64,000 nt of DNA from Natronomonas salsuginis (lineage in GTDB: Archaea > Halobacteriota > Halobacteria > Halobacteriales > Haloarculaceae), in contig NZ_QKNX01000008.1 of the NCBI RefSeq assembly GCF_005239135.1, positions 17,103 to 81,102 of the forward strand, given 5' to 3'. Shown one piece after another: positions 7,419-16,113 of this stretch. Made by a program: the position numbers and the translations under genes. Positions within the stretch are counted from its first letter, which is position 1, and each line of letters starts with the position of its first letter. The notes under the pieces are model-generated. The model was not told the origin of the DNA. It saw only the letters and a program-made list of their open reading frames with translations, and did no database searches.

Positions 7419-9041
7419 GTGACCCGCGTGCTCGGTATCGAGGGGACCGCCTGGTGCGCTAGCGCGGCCGTCTTCGACGTCACGGGCGACGACGTTCGGA
7501 TCTTCTCCGATGCCTACCAACCCGACAGCGGTGGAATCCACCCGCGCGAGGCAGCCGAACACATGCGGAGTGCAATCCCGGCGGTCGTCGCCGAGGCCGT
7601 CGAACTGGTCGAATCGAAACACGGCGCTCCGGGCGGGGCGATCGACGCGATTGCGTTCTCCCGCGGGCCAGGACTCGGACCGTGTCTGCGGATCGCCGCG
7701 ACCGCCGCCCGCGCGCTCGCCGGATCGCTCGACCTCCCGCTCGTCGGCGTCAACCACATGGTCGCTCACCTCGAGATCGGTCGCCACCGATCGGGGTTCG
7801 ACGCACCCGTCTGCCTGAACGCCTCGGGGGCGAACGCCCACGTGCTCGGCTATCACGACGGGCGGTACCGGGTGCTCGGCGAGACGATGGACACGGGGAT
7901 CGGCAACGCGATCGATAAGTTCACCCGCCACGTCGGCTGGACGCATCCCGGCGGGCCGAAGGTCGAACGGCGAGCGAAAGACGGTGAGTACGTCGCGTTG
8001 CCCTACGTCGTCAAGGGGATGGACTTCTCGTTTTCCGGGATCACCTCCGCGGCGCAGGACGCCATCGACGACGGGACGCCGGTCGAAGACGTCTGCCGTG
8101 GCCTCCAGGAGACGACGTTCGCGATGCTCACTGAGGTGAGCGAGCGCGCGCTCTCTTTGACCGGCGCGGACGAACTCGTCCTCGGCGGCGGCGTCGGGCA
8201 AAACGGGCGGCTTCGCGAGATGCTCGAGACGATGTGCGCCGAGCGCGGGGCGTCGTTCTACGCGCCGGAACCGCGATTTCTCCGCGACAACGCCGGCATG
8301 ATCGCGGTCCTCGGCGCGAAAATGTACGAGGCCGGCGACACGATCACGATCGATGAGTCGCGGGTTCGACCGGACTTCCGCCCCGACGAGGTACCCGTGA
8401 CGTGGCGAGCGGACGACGGCAGTGATCGAGCCCCCACAGGCACGGAGCCGGCGCAAACGCGGGGCGCGGAGGCGATCGTCGACCTCGACCGCGACGGGGG
8501 ATCGGCGTACAAACGTCGGCTCTCGAAGGCGTATCGACACCCCGAACTCGACGCCCGGCTTCGGCGACGGCGGACGCGTTCGGAGGCGCGGTTGACCAGC
8601 GAGGCCCGTCGCGTCGGCGTCCCGACGCCGGTCGTCTTCGACGTCGATCCCCGCGAGGGACTGCTCGAACTCCAGTTCGTCGGCGACGCCGACCTCCGGG
8701 ACGCGATCTCCGAGACGCGCGTTCGGCGGGTCGGCGAGCACCTCGCGCGGTGTCACGGCGCGGGGTTCGTCCACGGCGATCCGACGCCGCGAAACGTTCG
8801 CGTCCGTCGGGGTGAGGCCGCCGACGACCTCGTCTATCTCATCGACTTCGGCCTCGGCTACCACAGCGATCACGTCGAGGACTACGCGATGGATCTGCAC
8901 GTCTTCGAGGGCGCGGTCGCCGGCACGGCCGACGATCCCGCGGCGTGCATCGGCGCCTTCGAGGACGCCTACCGAGCTGTCGGCGACGAGCGGGTTCTTG
9001 GCCGGTTGCGGGAGATCGAAACCCGCGGTCGCTACCAGTGA
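7419..9041 (+). CDS. Bifunctional KEOPS protein: Kae1 threonylcarbamoyltransferase fused to Bud32 kinase
   Basis: The 540-residue fusion starts at GTG, three bases after S27ae. Residues about 1-330 are Kae1/TsaD: MTRVLGIEGTAWCASAAVFD, the metal-binding HMVAHLEIGRH (histidines at 113 and 117) and MDFSFSGITSAAQDAI. A low-complexity linker (about 335-350) joins it to Bud32, with SAYKRRLSKAYRHPELD, the catalytic-loop VHGDPTPRN and LIDFGLGYHS. KEOPS makes N6-threonylcarbamoyladenosine at A37 of ANN-reading tRNAs. The fusion is known in several archaea, so it is not novel, but it fixes a 1:1 ratio of the two subunits. Confidence 0.96.
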   Translation: MTRVLGIEGTAWCASAAVFDVTGDDVRIFSDAYQPDSGGIHPREAAEHMRSAIPAVVAEAVELVESKHGAPGGAIDAIAFSRGPGLGPCLRIAATAARALAGSLDLPLVGVNHMVAHLEIGRHRSGFDAPVCLNASGANAHVLGYHDGRYRVLGETMDTGIGNAIDKFTRHVGWTHPGGPKVERRAKDGEYVALPYVVKGMDFSFSGITSAAQDAIDDGTPVEDVCRGLQETTFAMLTEVSERALSLTGADELVLGGGVGQNGRLREMLETMCAERGASFYAPEPRFLRDNAGMIAVLGAKMYEAGDTITIDESRVRPDFRPDEVPVTWRADDGSDRAPTGTEPAQTRGAEAIVDLDRDGGSAYKRRLSKAYRHPELDARLRRRRTRSEARLTSEARRVGVPTPVVFDVDPREGLLELQFVGDADLRDAISETRVRRVGEHLARCHGAGFVHGDPTPRNVRVRRGEAADDLVYLIDFGLGYHSDHVEDYAMDLHVFEGAVAGTADDPAACIGAFEDAYRAVGDERVLGRLREIETRGRYQ

Positions 9042-9059
9042 TCGAGCGCGAGGGCATGT

Positions 9060-9066
9060 CTATAAG
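9060..9066 (+). promoter_or_regulatory. TATA-like box for the DUF5808-type gene
   Basis: CTATAAG is centred about 28 bp before the ATG at 9091, consistent with a leaderless transcript separate from the ribosomal-protein/KEOPS unit. Confidence 0.45.
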
Positions 9067-9090
9067 TCCCGCCCTCTCGTAGGAGCGAGC

Positions 9091-9366
9091 ATGACCGAGA
9101 AGCCACAATCCGGCGAACTGTTCGGGGTTCCGTATAACTTCGCTCGACCCTCTCTCGGGCGGATGCTATCGGCGTACTGGCAGCCAGGAAAGGGGATGCT
9201 CGTCGAGAAACCGTTTGGGATCGGTTACACGCTGAACCTGGCGAACTGGCGCTCGTGGATCGTGCTGGGCGTCGCGGCGGCGCTGTTCTACCAACAGCAG
9301 GGATCGACCGGCTCCGTCGACGAGGAGGTCGGCGAGGAACCGGTCGAAGTGATCGTCGACGACTGA
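9091..9366 (+). CDS. DUF5808-type membrane-associated protein
   Basis: The 91-residue protein starts MTEKPQSGELFGVPYNFARP. The block GVPYNFARPSLGRMLSAYW and the following LVEKPFGIGYTLNLANW are highly patterned and match, from memory, the DUF5808 domain. A single hydrophobic helix (SWIVLGVAAALFYQQ, about 55-70) is followed by an acidic tail ending in VIVDD. The short hydrophobic helix suggests membrane association. Function is unknown. It is flanked by KEOPS and hisS, each with its own promoter-like sequence. Confidence 0.75.
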   Translation: MTEKPQSGELFGVPYNFARPSLGRMLSAYWQPGKGMLVEKPFGIGYTLNLANWRSWIVLGVAAALFYQQQGSTGSVDEEVGEEPVEVIVDD

Positions 9367-9484
9367 TCGCCACGGACACTCTCTGTTTCTTCACGATGTC
9401 GGATAGCCCTGGCGACGTGATCTCGATCGTCGCCCGACCGACGAGGATCGCACCTTTTAGGGTCTCGCCACCGAACTTCAGGCC

Positions 9485-10786
9485 ATGTACGACGGCCTCA
9501 AGGGATTCAGGGATTTCTACCCCGGCGAGATGTCCGCCCGCCGGGCGGTCACGGACACCATCGAGGAACGCGTCCGGCGGTACGGCTTCCGGGAGATCGG
9601 GACGCCGGCGCTCGAGCGAACGCAGATGTACGTCGACAAATCCGGCGAGGAGATCGTCGACGAACTGTACGCCTTCGAGGACAAAGGGGGCCGATCGGTC
9701 GCGCTGACGCCGGAGCTGACGCCGACGGTCGCCCGGATGGTCGTCGCCAGGCAGGGCGCGCTCTCCCGGCCGATCAAGTGGTTCTCGACTCGCTCCTTCT
9801 GGCGCTACGAACAGGTCCAACAGGGGCGATTTCGGGAGTTCTACCAGACGAACGTCGACATCTTCGGATCGAGCCGGCCGGAGTCCGACGCCGAGATCCT
9901 CGCCGTCGCCGCCGACCTCATGACGGACCTCGGCCTCGAGGTCGACGAGTTCGAGTTCCGCGTCTCCCACCGCGACATCCTCGGCGGCCTGCTCGAATCG
10001 CTCGACAGCGAGGTCGAGACCGCGGACGCGATCCGCGCGGTCGACAAACGCGAGAAGATCGACCGCAAGGCGTACTACGACCTCCTCGTCGACGCGGGGC
10101 TCTCGCGCGGCGAGGCCGAGCGCTTCGACGACGTGCTTGGGACGGACGACCTCGACGACCTCGTCGCGTTCGCCGACACCGAGCGCGTTTCCGCCGCCGT
10201 CGAGAACCTGCGCGCGGTCCTCGAGGCCGCGGCGGACTTCGGCGTTCGCGAGTACTGCACCGTGTCGCTCGAGACCGCGCGCGGGCTGGATTACTACACC
10301 GGCGTCGTCTTCGAGTGTTTCGACACCGCCGGCGAGGTCTCTCGCTCCGTCTTCGGCGGCGGCCGCTACGACGACCTCATCGGGGGCTTCGGCGGGCAGC
10401 CGACCCCCGCCGTCGGCGTCGGCATCGGCCACGAGACGCTGTCGCTTCTGTGTCAGCGCGCCGGCGTCTGGCCCGACGAGACCGTCGAGACCGACTACTA
10501 CGTGTTGACAGTCGGCGACACCCGTGACGTGGCCGCGAGGATCGCACGCGACCTCCGCGAACTCGGTCACGTCGTCGAGTCGGATCTGCACGGTCGGGGC
10601 TTTGGCGACCAGCTCTCGTATGCCGACGGCATCGGTGCCGAAACGGTCGTGATCGTCGGCGAACAGGACCTCGAAGACGACTGCGTGACGATCAAGGACA
10701 TGCGCTCCGGCGAGCAGACGAAGGTGCCGCTGGCGGAGTTTCCGCCAGCGGAGGGGCGACCGACGTATGACGAGTACGCCGAGTAA
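9485..10786 (+). CDS. hisS: Histidine--tRNA ligase
   Basis: This 433-residue class II aminoacyl-tRNA synthetase starts MYDGLKGFRDFYPGEM. Motif 1 is in the N-terminal region (FREIGTPALERTQMY), motif 2 is FWRYEQVQQGRFREFYQ, and the histidine-binding signature is TARGLDYYTGVVFE. GGGRYDDLIGGFGG and the motif 3 region (PAVGVGIGHETL) follow. The C-terminal anticodon-binding domain begins near residue 335 (DYYVLTVGDTRDVA). Length is normal. A TATA-like CCTTTTAGG lies about 30 bp upstream. Confidence 0.97.
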   Translation: MYDGLKGFRDFYPGEMSARRAVTDTIEERVRRYGFREIGTPALERTQMYVDKSGEEIVDELYAFEDKGGRSVALTPELTPTVARMVVARQGALSRPIKWFSTRSFWRYEQVQQGRFREFYQTNVDIFGSSRPESDAEILAVAADLMTDLGLEVDEFEFRVSHRDILGGLLESLDSEVETADAIRAVDKREKIDRKAYYDLLVDAGLSRGEAERFDDVLGTDDLDDLVAFADTERVSAAVENLRAVLEAAADFGVREYCTVSLETARGLDYYTGVVFECFDTAGEVSRSVFGGGRYDDLIGGFGGQPTPAVGVGIGHETLSLLCQRAGVWPDETVETDYYVLTVGDTRDVAARIARDLRELGHVVESDLHGRGFGDQLSYADGIGAETVVIVGEQDLEDDCVTIKDMRSGEQTKVPLAEFPPAEGRPTYDEYAE

Positions 10787-10842
10787 GCACCGCTTATCGA
10801 TCGCCGCTGCTCGTGCGAAGCGGTGGTAACGTCTGACGCACA

Positions 10843-10849
10843 TTTATAC
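10843..10849 (+). promoter_or_regulatory. TATA box for the coiled-coil/SMC/ScpA operon
   Basis: TTTATAC lies about 27 bp before the ATG at 10873. No comparable box is seen between the following genes, so one transcript probably covers the coiled-coil protein, smc and scpA. Confidence 0.5.
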
Positions 10850-10872
10850 GTTCGGGGGGACGAAACGGATGT

Positions 10873-11169
10873 ATGTCTGGGAACCGAGTGGAGGAACTCG
10901 AGGCCAAAGTGCGGCAACTCGAGGCGACGATCGACGGGTTGACAGACGAACTCGTCGAAACGAAAGAGCGGTTGGGAGCCATCGAGGACGAGGCGGGTAT
11001 CGAACTCGAGGTACTGGAGGGACGACTCACGCGATCCGGCCGGTCCGACGAGTCAGACGCCGAGGACCCGACCGACGGCGAGACATCGGCACACAAAAGT
11101 AGCGAGGACGGCGAGGGGGAGACGGAGGAGACGGCGGACACCCTCGGCGACGACATTATCGTCGCCTGA
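10873..11169 (+). CDS. Short coiled-coil protein upstream of smc (DUF7518-type)
   Basis: This 98-residue protein starts MSGNRVEELEAKVRQLEATI. Residues 5-50 form a heptad-patterned coiled coil with Leu/Val/Ile at a/d positions. The rest is a highly acidic low-complexity tail rich in Ser, Glu and Asp. It ends 21 bp before smc and shares its promoter. From memory it may be the haloarchaeal DUF7518 family. A role as an SMC accessory factor is inferred from operon position alone. Confidence 0.7.
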   Translation: MSGNRVEELEAKVRQLEATIDGLTDELVETKERLGAIEDEAGIELEVLEGRLTRSGRSDESDAEDPTDGETSAHKSSEDGEGETEETADTLGDDIIVA

Positions 11170-11190
11170 TCGGGTCGACCACCACACCCC

Positions 11191-14100
11191 ATGCACATCA
11201 AAGCGCTCGTCCTCGACAAGTTCAAGAGCTTCGGCCGCAAGACCCGAATCCCGCTGTACGAGGATTTCACTACCATTAGCGGGCCGAACGGCTCCGGCAA
11301 GTCGAACATCATCGACTCGGTGCTCTTCGCGCTCGGACTCGCCCGAACGTCGGGCATTCGGGCGGACAAGCTGACCGATCTGATCTACAACCCCGGTCAC
11401 GACGACGACGCCGACGACTTCGGCGGCGAGCGCGAGGCGAGCGTCGAGGTGATCCTCGCCAACGACGACGGCACGCTGGCGCGCGAGCAGGTCGTCTCGG
11501 CGGCTGGCTCCGAAAAGATCGGCGATATCGAGGAAATCTCGATCCGGCGGCGCGTCAAACAGACCGACGAGGAGACCTACTACTCGTATTACTACCTCAA
11601 CGGCCGCTCTGTGAACCTCTCTGACATCCGTGATCTGCTCGCTCAGGCCGGCGTCACGCCGGAGGGGTACAACGTCGTCATGCAGGGTGACGTGACCGAG
11701 ATTATCACGATGACCTCGGGCTCCCGCCGGGCGATCATCGACGAGATCGCGGGCGTCGCCCAGTTCGACGACAAAAAGGGAGACGCCTTCGGCGAGCTCG
11801 AGACGGTCCAAGACCGCGTCGACGAGGCTGAACTCCGGATCGAGGAGAAGCGCGAGCGATTGGATCGGCTCGAGGACGAACGCGAGACGGCGCTGGAGTA
11901 CAAAGAGCTCAAGTCGGAAAAGGAGGAGTACGAGGGATATCTCAAGGCGGCGGAACTCGAAGAGAAGCGCGGCGAACTCGAGGCGGTTCGCGAGGGGATC
12001 GACGACCGGGAGGCCGAACTGGACGACCTGCAACGCGAACTCGACGAACGACAGGGTCGCCTCACCAGACTCGAGGAGGACCTTGCCGATCTCAACGCGG
12101 AGATCGAGCGGAAGGGGGAGGACGAACAGCTCGAGATCAAACGCGAGATCGAGGAGATCAAAGGCGAGATCGCCCGGCTCGAAGACCGCATCGACGCCGA
12201 AAACGAGCGCATCCAGGAGGCCGAGGCCAAGCGCCGGCAGGCGTTCGTCCAGATCGACCGCAAGGGCGAGACCGTCGAGGAGCTCGAAGCCGACATCCGA
12301 AACCGGAAGGTGGAGAAGTCCTCGCTGAAGGCCGACGTACAGGAGAAAGAGGCCGAGCTCGCGGAGGTCGAATCCGAGATCGAGGCGGTCGACACGGAGT
12401 ACGAATCCGTCCGCGACGCCCTCGAAGAGCGTCGCGAGGCGCTGCAGGAGCTGAAAGACGAGCGGAACGAACTCCAGCGCACGCAGGATCGACTGCTCGA
12501 CGAGTCGCGCCGGCGGACGAACGAGGAGCGAGAGACGAAAGAGCAGATCGAGGCCGCGGAGGAGAAACTCCCTGAACTCGAGGCCGAACGCGCCGATCTT
12601 GAGAACGAACTCGAGAAGGCCGAAGCGAACCGGGGGACGATCACCGAGGTCGTCGAGGATCTCAAGGTCGAAAAGCGCGACCTGCAGGAGGAACTCGACG
12701 CCGTCGAGGACGAGATCTCGGCGAAACAACAGGAGTACGCCGAACTGGAGGCACGCGCCGGCGAGAGCGGCGACACTTCCTACGGGCGCGCGGTGACCAC
12801 CGTGCTGAACGCCGAGATGGACGGCGTTCACGGCACGGTCGGCCAGCTGGGCGGCGTCGCCGCCGAGTACGCGACGGCGTGTGAGACGGCCGCAGGCGGC
12901 CGATTGGCGAACGTCGTCGTCGACGACGACGGCGTCGGTCAGCGCTGTATCGAGTACCTCAAATCGAGGAACGCGGGTCGGGCGACGTTCCTTCCGATGA
13001 CGAAGATGCGGGGTCGATCGCTCCCGTCCGCGCCCGATCTGCCGGGTGTGGTCGACTTCGCGTACAACCTCATCGACTTCGACGGCAGCTACGCCGACGT
13101 GTTCTCCTACGTCGTCGGCGACACGCTCGTCGTCGAGGACATGGAGACGGCCCGCGACCTGATGGGCGAGTTCCGGCTCGTCACCCTTGACGGCGATCTC
13201 GTGGAGAAGTCCGGCGCGATGACCGGCGGCTCCAGTTCGGGATCGCGCTACTCGTTCACGAAAAGCGGCAAGGGACAGCTCCAGCGGGTCGCAGAGCGAA
13301 TCACGGAGCTCGACGACCGAAAGCAGTCGCTCCGGGACGAACTGCGCGACGTCGAATCGCGGCTCGACGACGCGCGGGATCGCCAGACGGACGCCGCCGA
13401 GCAGGTCCGAGACATCGAGGCCGATATCGAATCGATCGACGAGAAGCGTGAATCGATCGAGGACCGGATCGACTCGCTCGAGACCGAACTCGAAGAGATT
13501 GAAGGAGAGCGGGGGTCCGTCGCCGACCGAATGGACTCCATCGAGGCCGACATCGGCGCGATCGACGAGCAGGTCGCGTCGGTCGAGTCCGAGATCGAGG
13601 AGCTCGAGGCAGAGATCGCCGACTCCGATATCCCGGAACTGACGGAGCGCGCCGAGGAGATCCGCGAGGAGATCGGCGAGCTCGAGGATCGGATCGCCGA
13701 GATCGACGGCGACCTCAACGAGTTGGAACTCGAGAAGCGCTACGCCGAGGAAGCCATCGAGGAGCTCCACGACGACATCGAGGCGGCTCAGAACAAGAAG
13801 GCGGAGGCCGAAGAGCGCATCATCGACCTCGAAGACGACATCGAGGCCGAACGGGAGACGCTCGAGGAGAAGGAGGCCGCCGTCGCCGACCTCGAAGAGG
13901 AGTTGACCGATCTCAAAGCCGACCGCGAGGAGCTGAAAAACGAACTCGCCGACGCGAAGGCGGCACGCGACGAGCAGAAGGAGGCTGTCTCCCGCGTCGC
14001 GTCGAAACTCGACGAGCTCCGGGACGCCGAATCGCGACTGGAGTGGGAGGTCGACGAACTCGACTCGCAGGTCGAGGGGTACGATCCCGAGGAGATCCCC

Positions 14101-14769
14101 GACCACGAGACGGTCACATCGGAGATCACGCGACTGGACGCCGAGATGACCGCGCTCGAACCGGTCAACATGCTCGCGATCGACGAGTACGACGAGGTCG
14201 AGGGCGAACTCGACGATCTGGAGTCGAAACGCGAGACGCTGATCGAGGAGGCCGACGAGATCAGGGACCGGATCGACCAGTACGAGTCCCGCAAGCGCGA
14301 GACGTTCATGGATGCCTACGAGGGTATCAACGAGGAGTTCGAGGACATCTTCGCGCGGCTGTCGAGCGGAAGCGGCGAACTCGTCCTCGAGGATCCCGAC
14401 GACCCCTTCGAGGGCGGGCTGACGATGAAGGCCCAGCCGGGCGACAAGCCCGTCCAGCGTCTCGACGCGATGTCCGGCGGTGAGAAGTCGTTGACGGCGC
14501 TGGCGTTCATTTTCGCCATCCAGCGGTACAACCCGGCCCCGTTCTACGCGCTCGACGAGGTCGACGCCTTCCTCGACGCCGCGAACGCGGAGATGGTCGG
14601 CGAGATGGTCGAGGAGCTGGCTGGCGACGCGCAGTTCGTGGTCGTCTCCCACCGAGCGGCGCTGTTGGAGCGTTCCGAGCGCGCCATCGGCGTGACGATG
14701 CAAGAGGACAACGTGTCGGCCGTGACGGGGATCGACCTGTCGAGTATGGGGGTGGCTGCTGGTGACTAG
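11191..14769 (+). CDS. smc: Chromosome segregation protein SMC
   Basis: The 1192-residue protein has the full SMC layout. The N-terminal ATPase half has Walker A GPNGSGKS (residues 31-38). Long coiled coils run about 170-515 and 690-1030. The hinge (about 530-680) includes DGVHGTVGQLGGVAAEYA and the glycine-rich GAMTGGSSSGSRYSF. The C-terminal half has signature MSGGEKS near residue 1093 and Walker B FYALDEVDAFLD near 1117. SMC dimers with kleisin ScpA form a DNA loop-extruding condensin that organises the chromosome. The gene overlaps scpA by 8 bp. Confidence 0.97.
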   Translation: MHIKALVLDKFKSFGRKTRIPLYEDFTTISGPNGSGKSNIIDSVLFALGLARTSGIRADKLTDLIYNPGHDDDADDFGGEREASVEVILANDDGTLAREQVVSAAGSEKIGDIEEISIRRRVKQTDEETYYSYYYLNGRSVNLSDIRDLLAQAGVTPEGYNVVMQGDVTEIITMTSGSRRAIIDEIAGVAQFDDKKGDAFGELETVQDRVDEAELRIEEKRERLDRLEDERETALEYKELKSEKEEYEGYLKAAELEEKRGELEAVREGIDDREAELDDLQRELDERQGRLTRLEEDLADLNAEIERKGEDEQLEIKREIEEIKGEIARLEDRIDAENERIQEAEAKRRQAFVQIDRKGETVEELEADIRNRKVEKSSLKADVQEKEAELAEVESEIEAVDTEYESVRDALEERREALQELKDERNELQRTQDRLLDESRRRTNEERETKEQIEAAEEKLPELEAERADLENELEKAEANRGTITEVVEDLKVEKRDLQEELDAVEDEISAKQQEYAELEARAGESGDTSYGRAVTTVLNAEMDGVHGTVGQLGGVAAEYATACETAAGGRLANVVVDDDGVGQRCIEYLKSRNAGRATFLPMTKMRGRSLPSAPDLPGVVDFAYNLIDFDGSYADVFSYVVGDTLVVEDMETARDLMGEFRLVTLDGDLVEKSGAMTGGSSSGSRYSFTKSGKGQLQRVAERITELDDRKQSLRDELRDVESRLDDARDRQTDAAEQVRDIEADIESIDEKRESIEDRIDSLETELEEIEGERGSVADRMDSIEADIGAIDEQVASVESEIEELEAEIADSDIPELTERAEEIREEIGELEDRIAEIDGDLNELELEKRYAEEAIEELHDDIEAAQNKKAEAEERIIDLEDDIEAERETLEEKEAAVADLEEELTDLKADREELKNELADAKAARDEQKEAVSRVASKLDELRDAESRLEWEVDELDSQVEGYDPEEIPDHETVTSEITRLDAEMTALEPVNMLAIDEYDEVEGELDDLESKRETLIEEADEIRDRIDQYESRKRETFMDAYEGINEEFEDIFARLSSGSGELVLEDPDDPFEGGLTMKAQPGDKPVQRLDAMSGGEKSLTALAFIFAIQRYNPAPFYALDEVDAFLDAANAEMVGEMVEELAGDAQFVVVSHRAALLERSERAIGVTMQEDNVSAVTGIDLSSMGVAAGD

Positions 14770-15853
14770 CGAGGATGAGCGAAGCGAATCCTCGAAGATG
14801 CGAGCGGGAGGAGCGGAGCGGCGACTCGCGAGCAGCGAGGATGAGCGAAGCGAATCCTCGAAGATGCGAGCGGGAGGAGCGGAGCGGCGACACGCGAGCA
14901 GCGAGAACGACCGTTCCGAACTCCGAACTGACGGCGGAGCGGCTGACGAGATCCCGCTGAACATCGCGGGCCACGACGCCGAGAAGAAGCGCCGCGAGGC
15001 GGACGCTGACGACGACGGCATCCTCTCCGAGTTCGACGTCTCCGATCCCCGCGAGAGCGCCGACGACGAGGTCGAACCCGTCGAGTTGCTCGTCCAGTTG
15101 GCCGACGACGGTGAGATCGATCCGTGGGACATAGACGTGGTGACGGTAACGGACAAGTTCCTCGATCGGCTCGACGGCTCGGATCTGCGGACTGGCGGAC
15201 GGGCGCTGTTTTACGCCTCCGTGTTGTTGCGGATGAAAAGCGACGCGATGTGGGCCGACGACGAGCCCGAGGAGCCAGAGTTCGAGCCGGAGCCGTGGGA
15301 GCTCGCCCCCGGCGAGGAGCCCGAGGGGTTCGAGCCGGACCCGTTCGATCGGCTCGAACGGGAGATGGACCGGCGGATCGAGCGAAAGCGCGCGCGCGGA
15401 ATGCCCGAGACGCTCGACGAACTGGTTCGGGACCTCCGCGAACACGAGCGTGACACGTGGTGGAAGTCCTCGCGGACGTACGACACCTCCGGCTCCCCGT
15501 CGGGCTACAGCCGCGGGACGCAGACGCTCGATTACCACACGGGCGACGACTTCCGGCTGGACGACGAGCCGACCGCCGAGGAGGTGACCGGCCAGACCCA
15601 CGACGAGCACATGGAGGACATCATCAACGACGTCTACCGCGCGCTCCGGACGCACTACGACCGAGGTCGCGAGGAGGTGTTGTTCGCGGAGGTTCGAGAG
15701 GCGGGCGGCAGCGTCGTCAACACGTTCCTCGGGCTGCTGTTTTTAGCGCACCGGGGGCAAATTCGGCTCCAACAGGACGATCTCTTCGGGGATCTGTGGG
15801 TTCGCGATCCTGCCACGACTCCGGTCGAGGAACCCGCCTCGGCCGACGACTGA
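14762..15853 (+). CDS. scpA: Segregation and condensation protein ScpA (kleisin)
   Basis: The reading frame of 363 codons starts at GTG inside the smc 3' end. The kleisin domain begins near residue 100: VEPVELLVQLADDGEIDPWD and DKFLDRLDGSDLRTGGRALF are typical ScpA N-terminal sequence that binds the SMC neck. The C-terminal winged helix (EVLFAEVREAGGSVVNTFLG) binds the other SMC head. An acidic variable middle (about 155-215) lies between. Oddly, residues 3-46 are two copies of a 22-residue repeat encoded by a 66-bp tandem repeat (14768-14899), ahead of the conserved-looking IPLNIAGHDAEKK. In-frame ATGs at 14798 and 14864 lie within the repeats, so the true start is uncertain. Confidence 0.93.
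   Translation: MTSEDERSESSKMRAGGAERRLASSEDERSESSKMRAGGAERRHASSENDRSELRTDGGAADEIPLNIAGHDAEKKRREADADDDGILSEFDVSDPRESADDEVEPVELLVQLADDGEIDPWDIDVVTVTDKFLDRLDGSDLRTGGRALFYASVLLRMKSDAMWADDEPEEPEFEPEPWELAPGEEPEGFEPDPFDRLEREMDRRIERKRARGMPETLDELVRDLREHERDTWWKSSRTYDTSGSPSGYSRGTQTLDYHTGDDFRLDDEPTAEEVTGQTHDEHMEDIINDVYRALRTHYDRGREEVLFAEVREAGGSVVNTFLGLLFLAHRGQIRLQQDDLFGDLWVRDPATTPVEEPASADD
14768..14899 (+). repeat. scpA: Two-copy 66-bp tandem repeat within the 5' end of scpA
   Basis: The unit AGCGAGGATGAGCGAAGCGA... at 14768 recurs at 14834 with period 66, and a partial third copy (AGCGAG) starts at 14900. Copies differ by a single base in the compared stretch (CTCGCG versus CACGCG near the end). Because 66 is a multiple of three the frame is kept, adding 22 residues per copy. 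Each unit contains an inverted repeat CGAGGAT...ATCCTCG around GAGCGAAGCGA, which could form a hairpin. Confidence 0.9.
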
Positions 15854-15978
15854 GGCGGACTGCGGTCGGCCGCGGTTCGTCCCCCGTAGGGGTGTCACAA
15901 ATTTCTCCACGTCGAGCGCTTGGTTTTTCACCCGCGCTTTGGGAAGGTTCCACTAGATGTACATAATAACTAATACAT

Positions 15979-16095
15979 ATGGCAAAACGTACCATCGATG
16001 CACGAAAGTTCCGAGAACGGCTGGCGGAGACACGGGAGCGCGTCGACCCTGACGACGTGATCACGGCGCTGTCGTACGTCCACGAACACGCTTGA
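15979..16095 (+). CDS. 38-residue small protein, function unknown
   Basis: The short ORF starts MAKRTIDARKFRERLAETRE and ends VITALSYVHEHA. It sits after a conspicuous A+T-rich island (15951-15978, including ACATAATAACTAATACATAT), which is unusual in this G+C-rich DNA and may serve as its promoter. The helical, charged pattern suggests a single folded helix pair. It is convergent with the phosphoribosyltransferase gene, with 18 bp between them. No family recognised. Confidence 0.5.
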   Translation: MAKRTIDARKFRERLAETRERVDPDDVITALSYVHEHA

Positions 16096-16113
16096 CGGCG
16101 GTGAGCCGGGACG

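Noticed and set aside
6954..8900. 648-codon minus-strand ORF opposite S24e, S27ae and Kae1-Bud32
   Set aside because: It is a shadow frame. The plus strand has three well-recognised proteins, and the antisense translation has no family resemblance.
11053..15156. Very long antisense ORF (1367 codons) opposite smc and scpA
   Set aside because: It is the mirror of the G+C-rich, periodic smc coding sequence. The opposite strand encodes a convincing SMC and kleisin.
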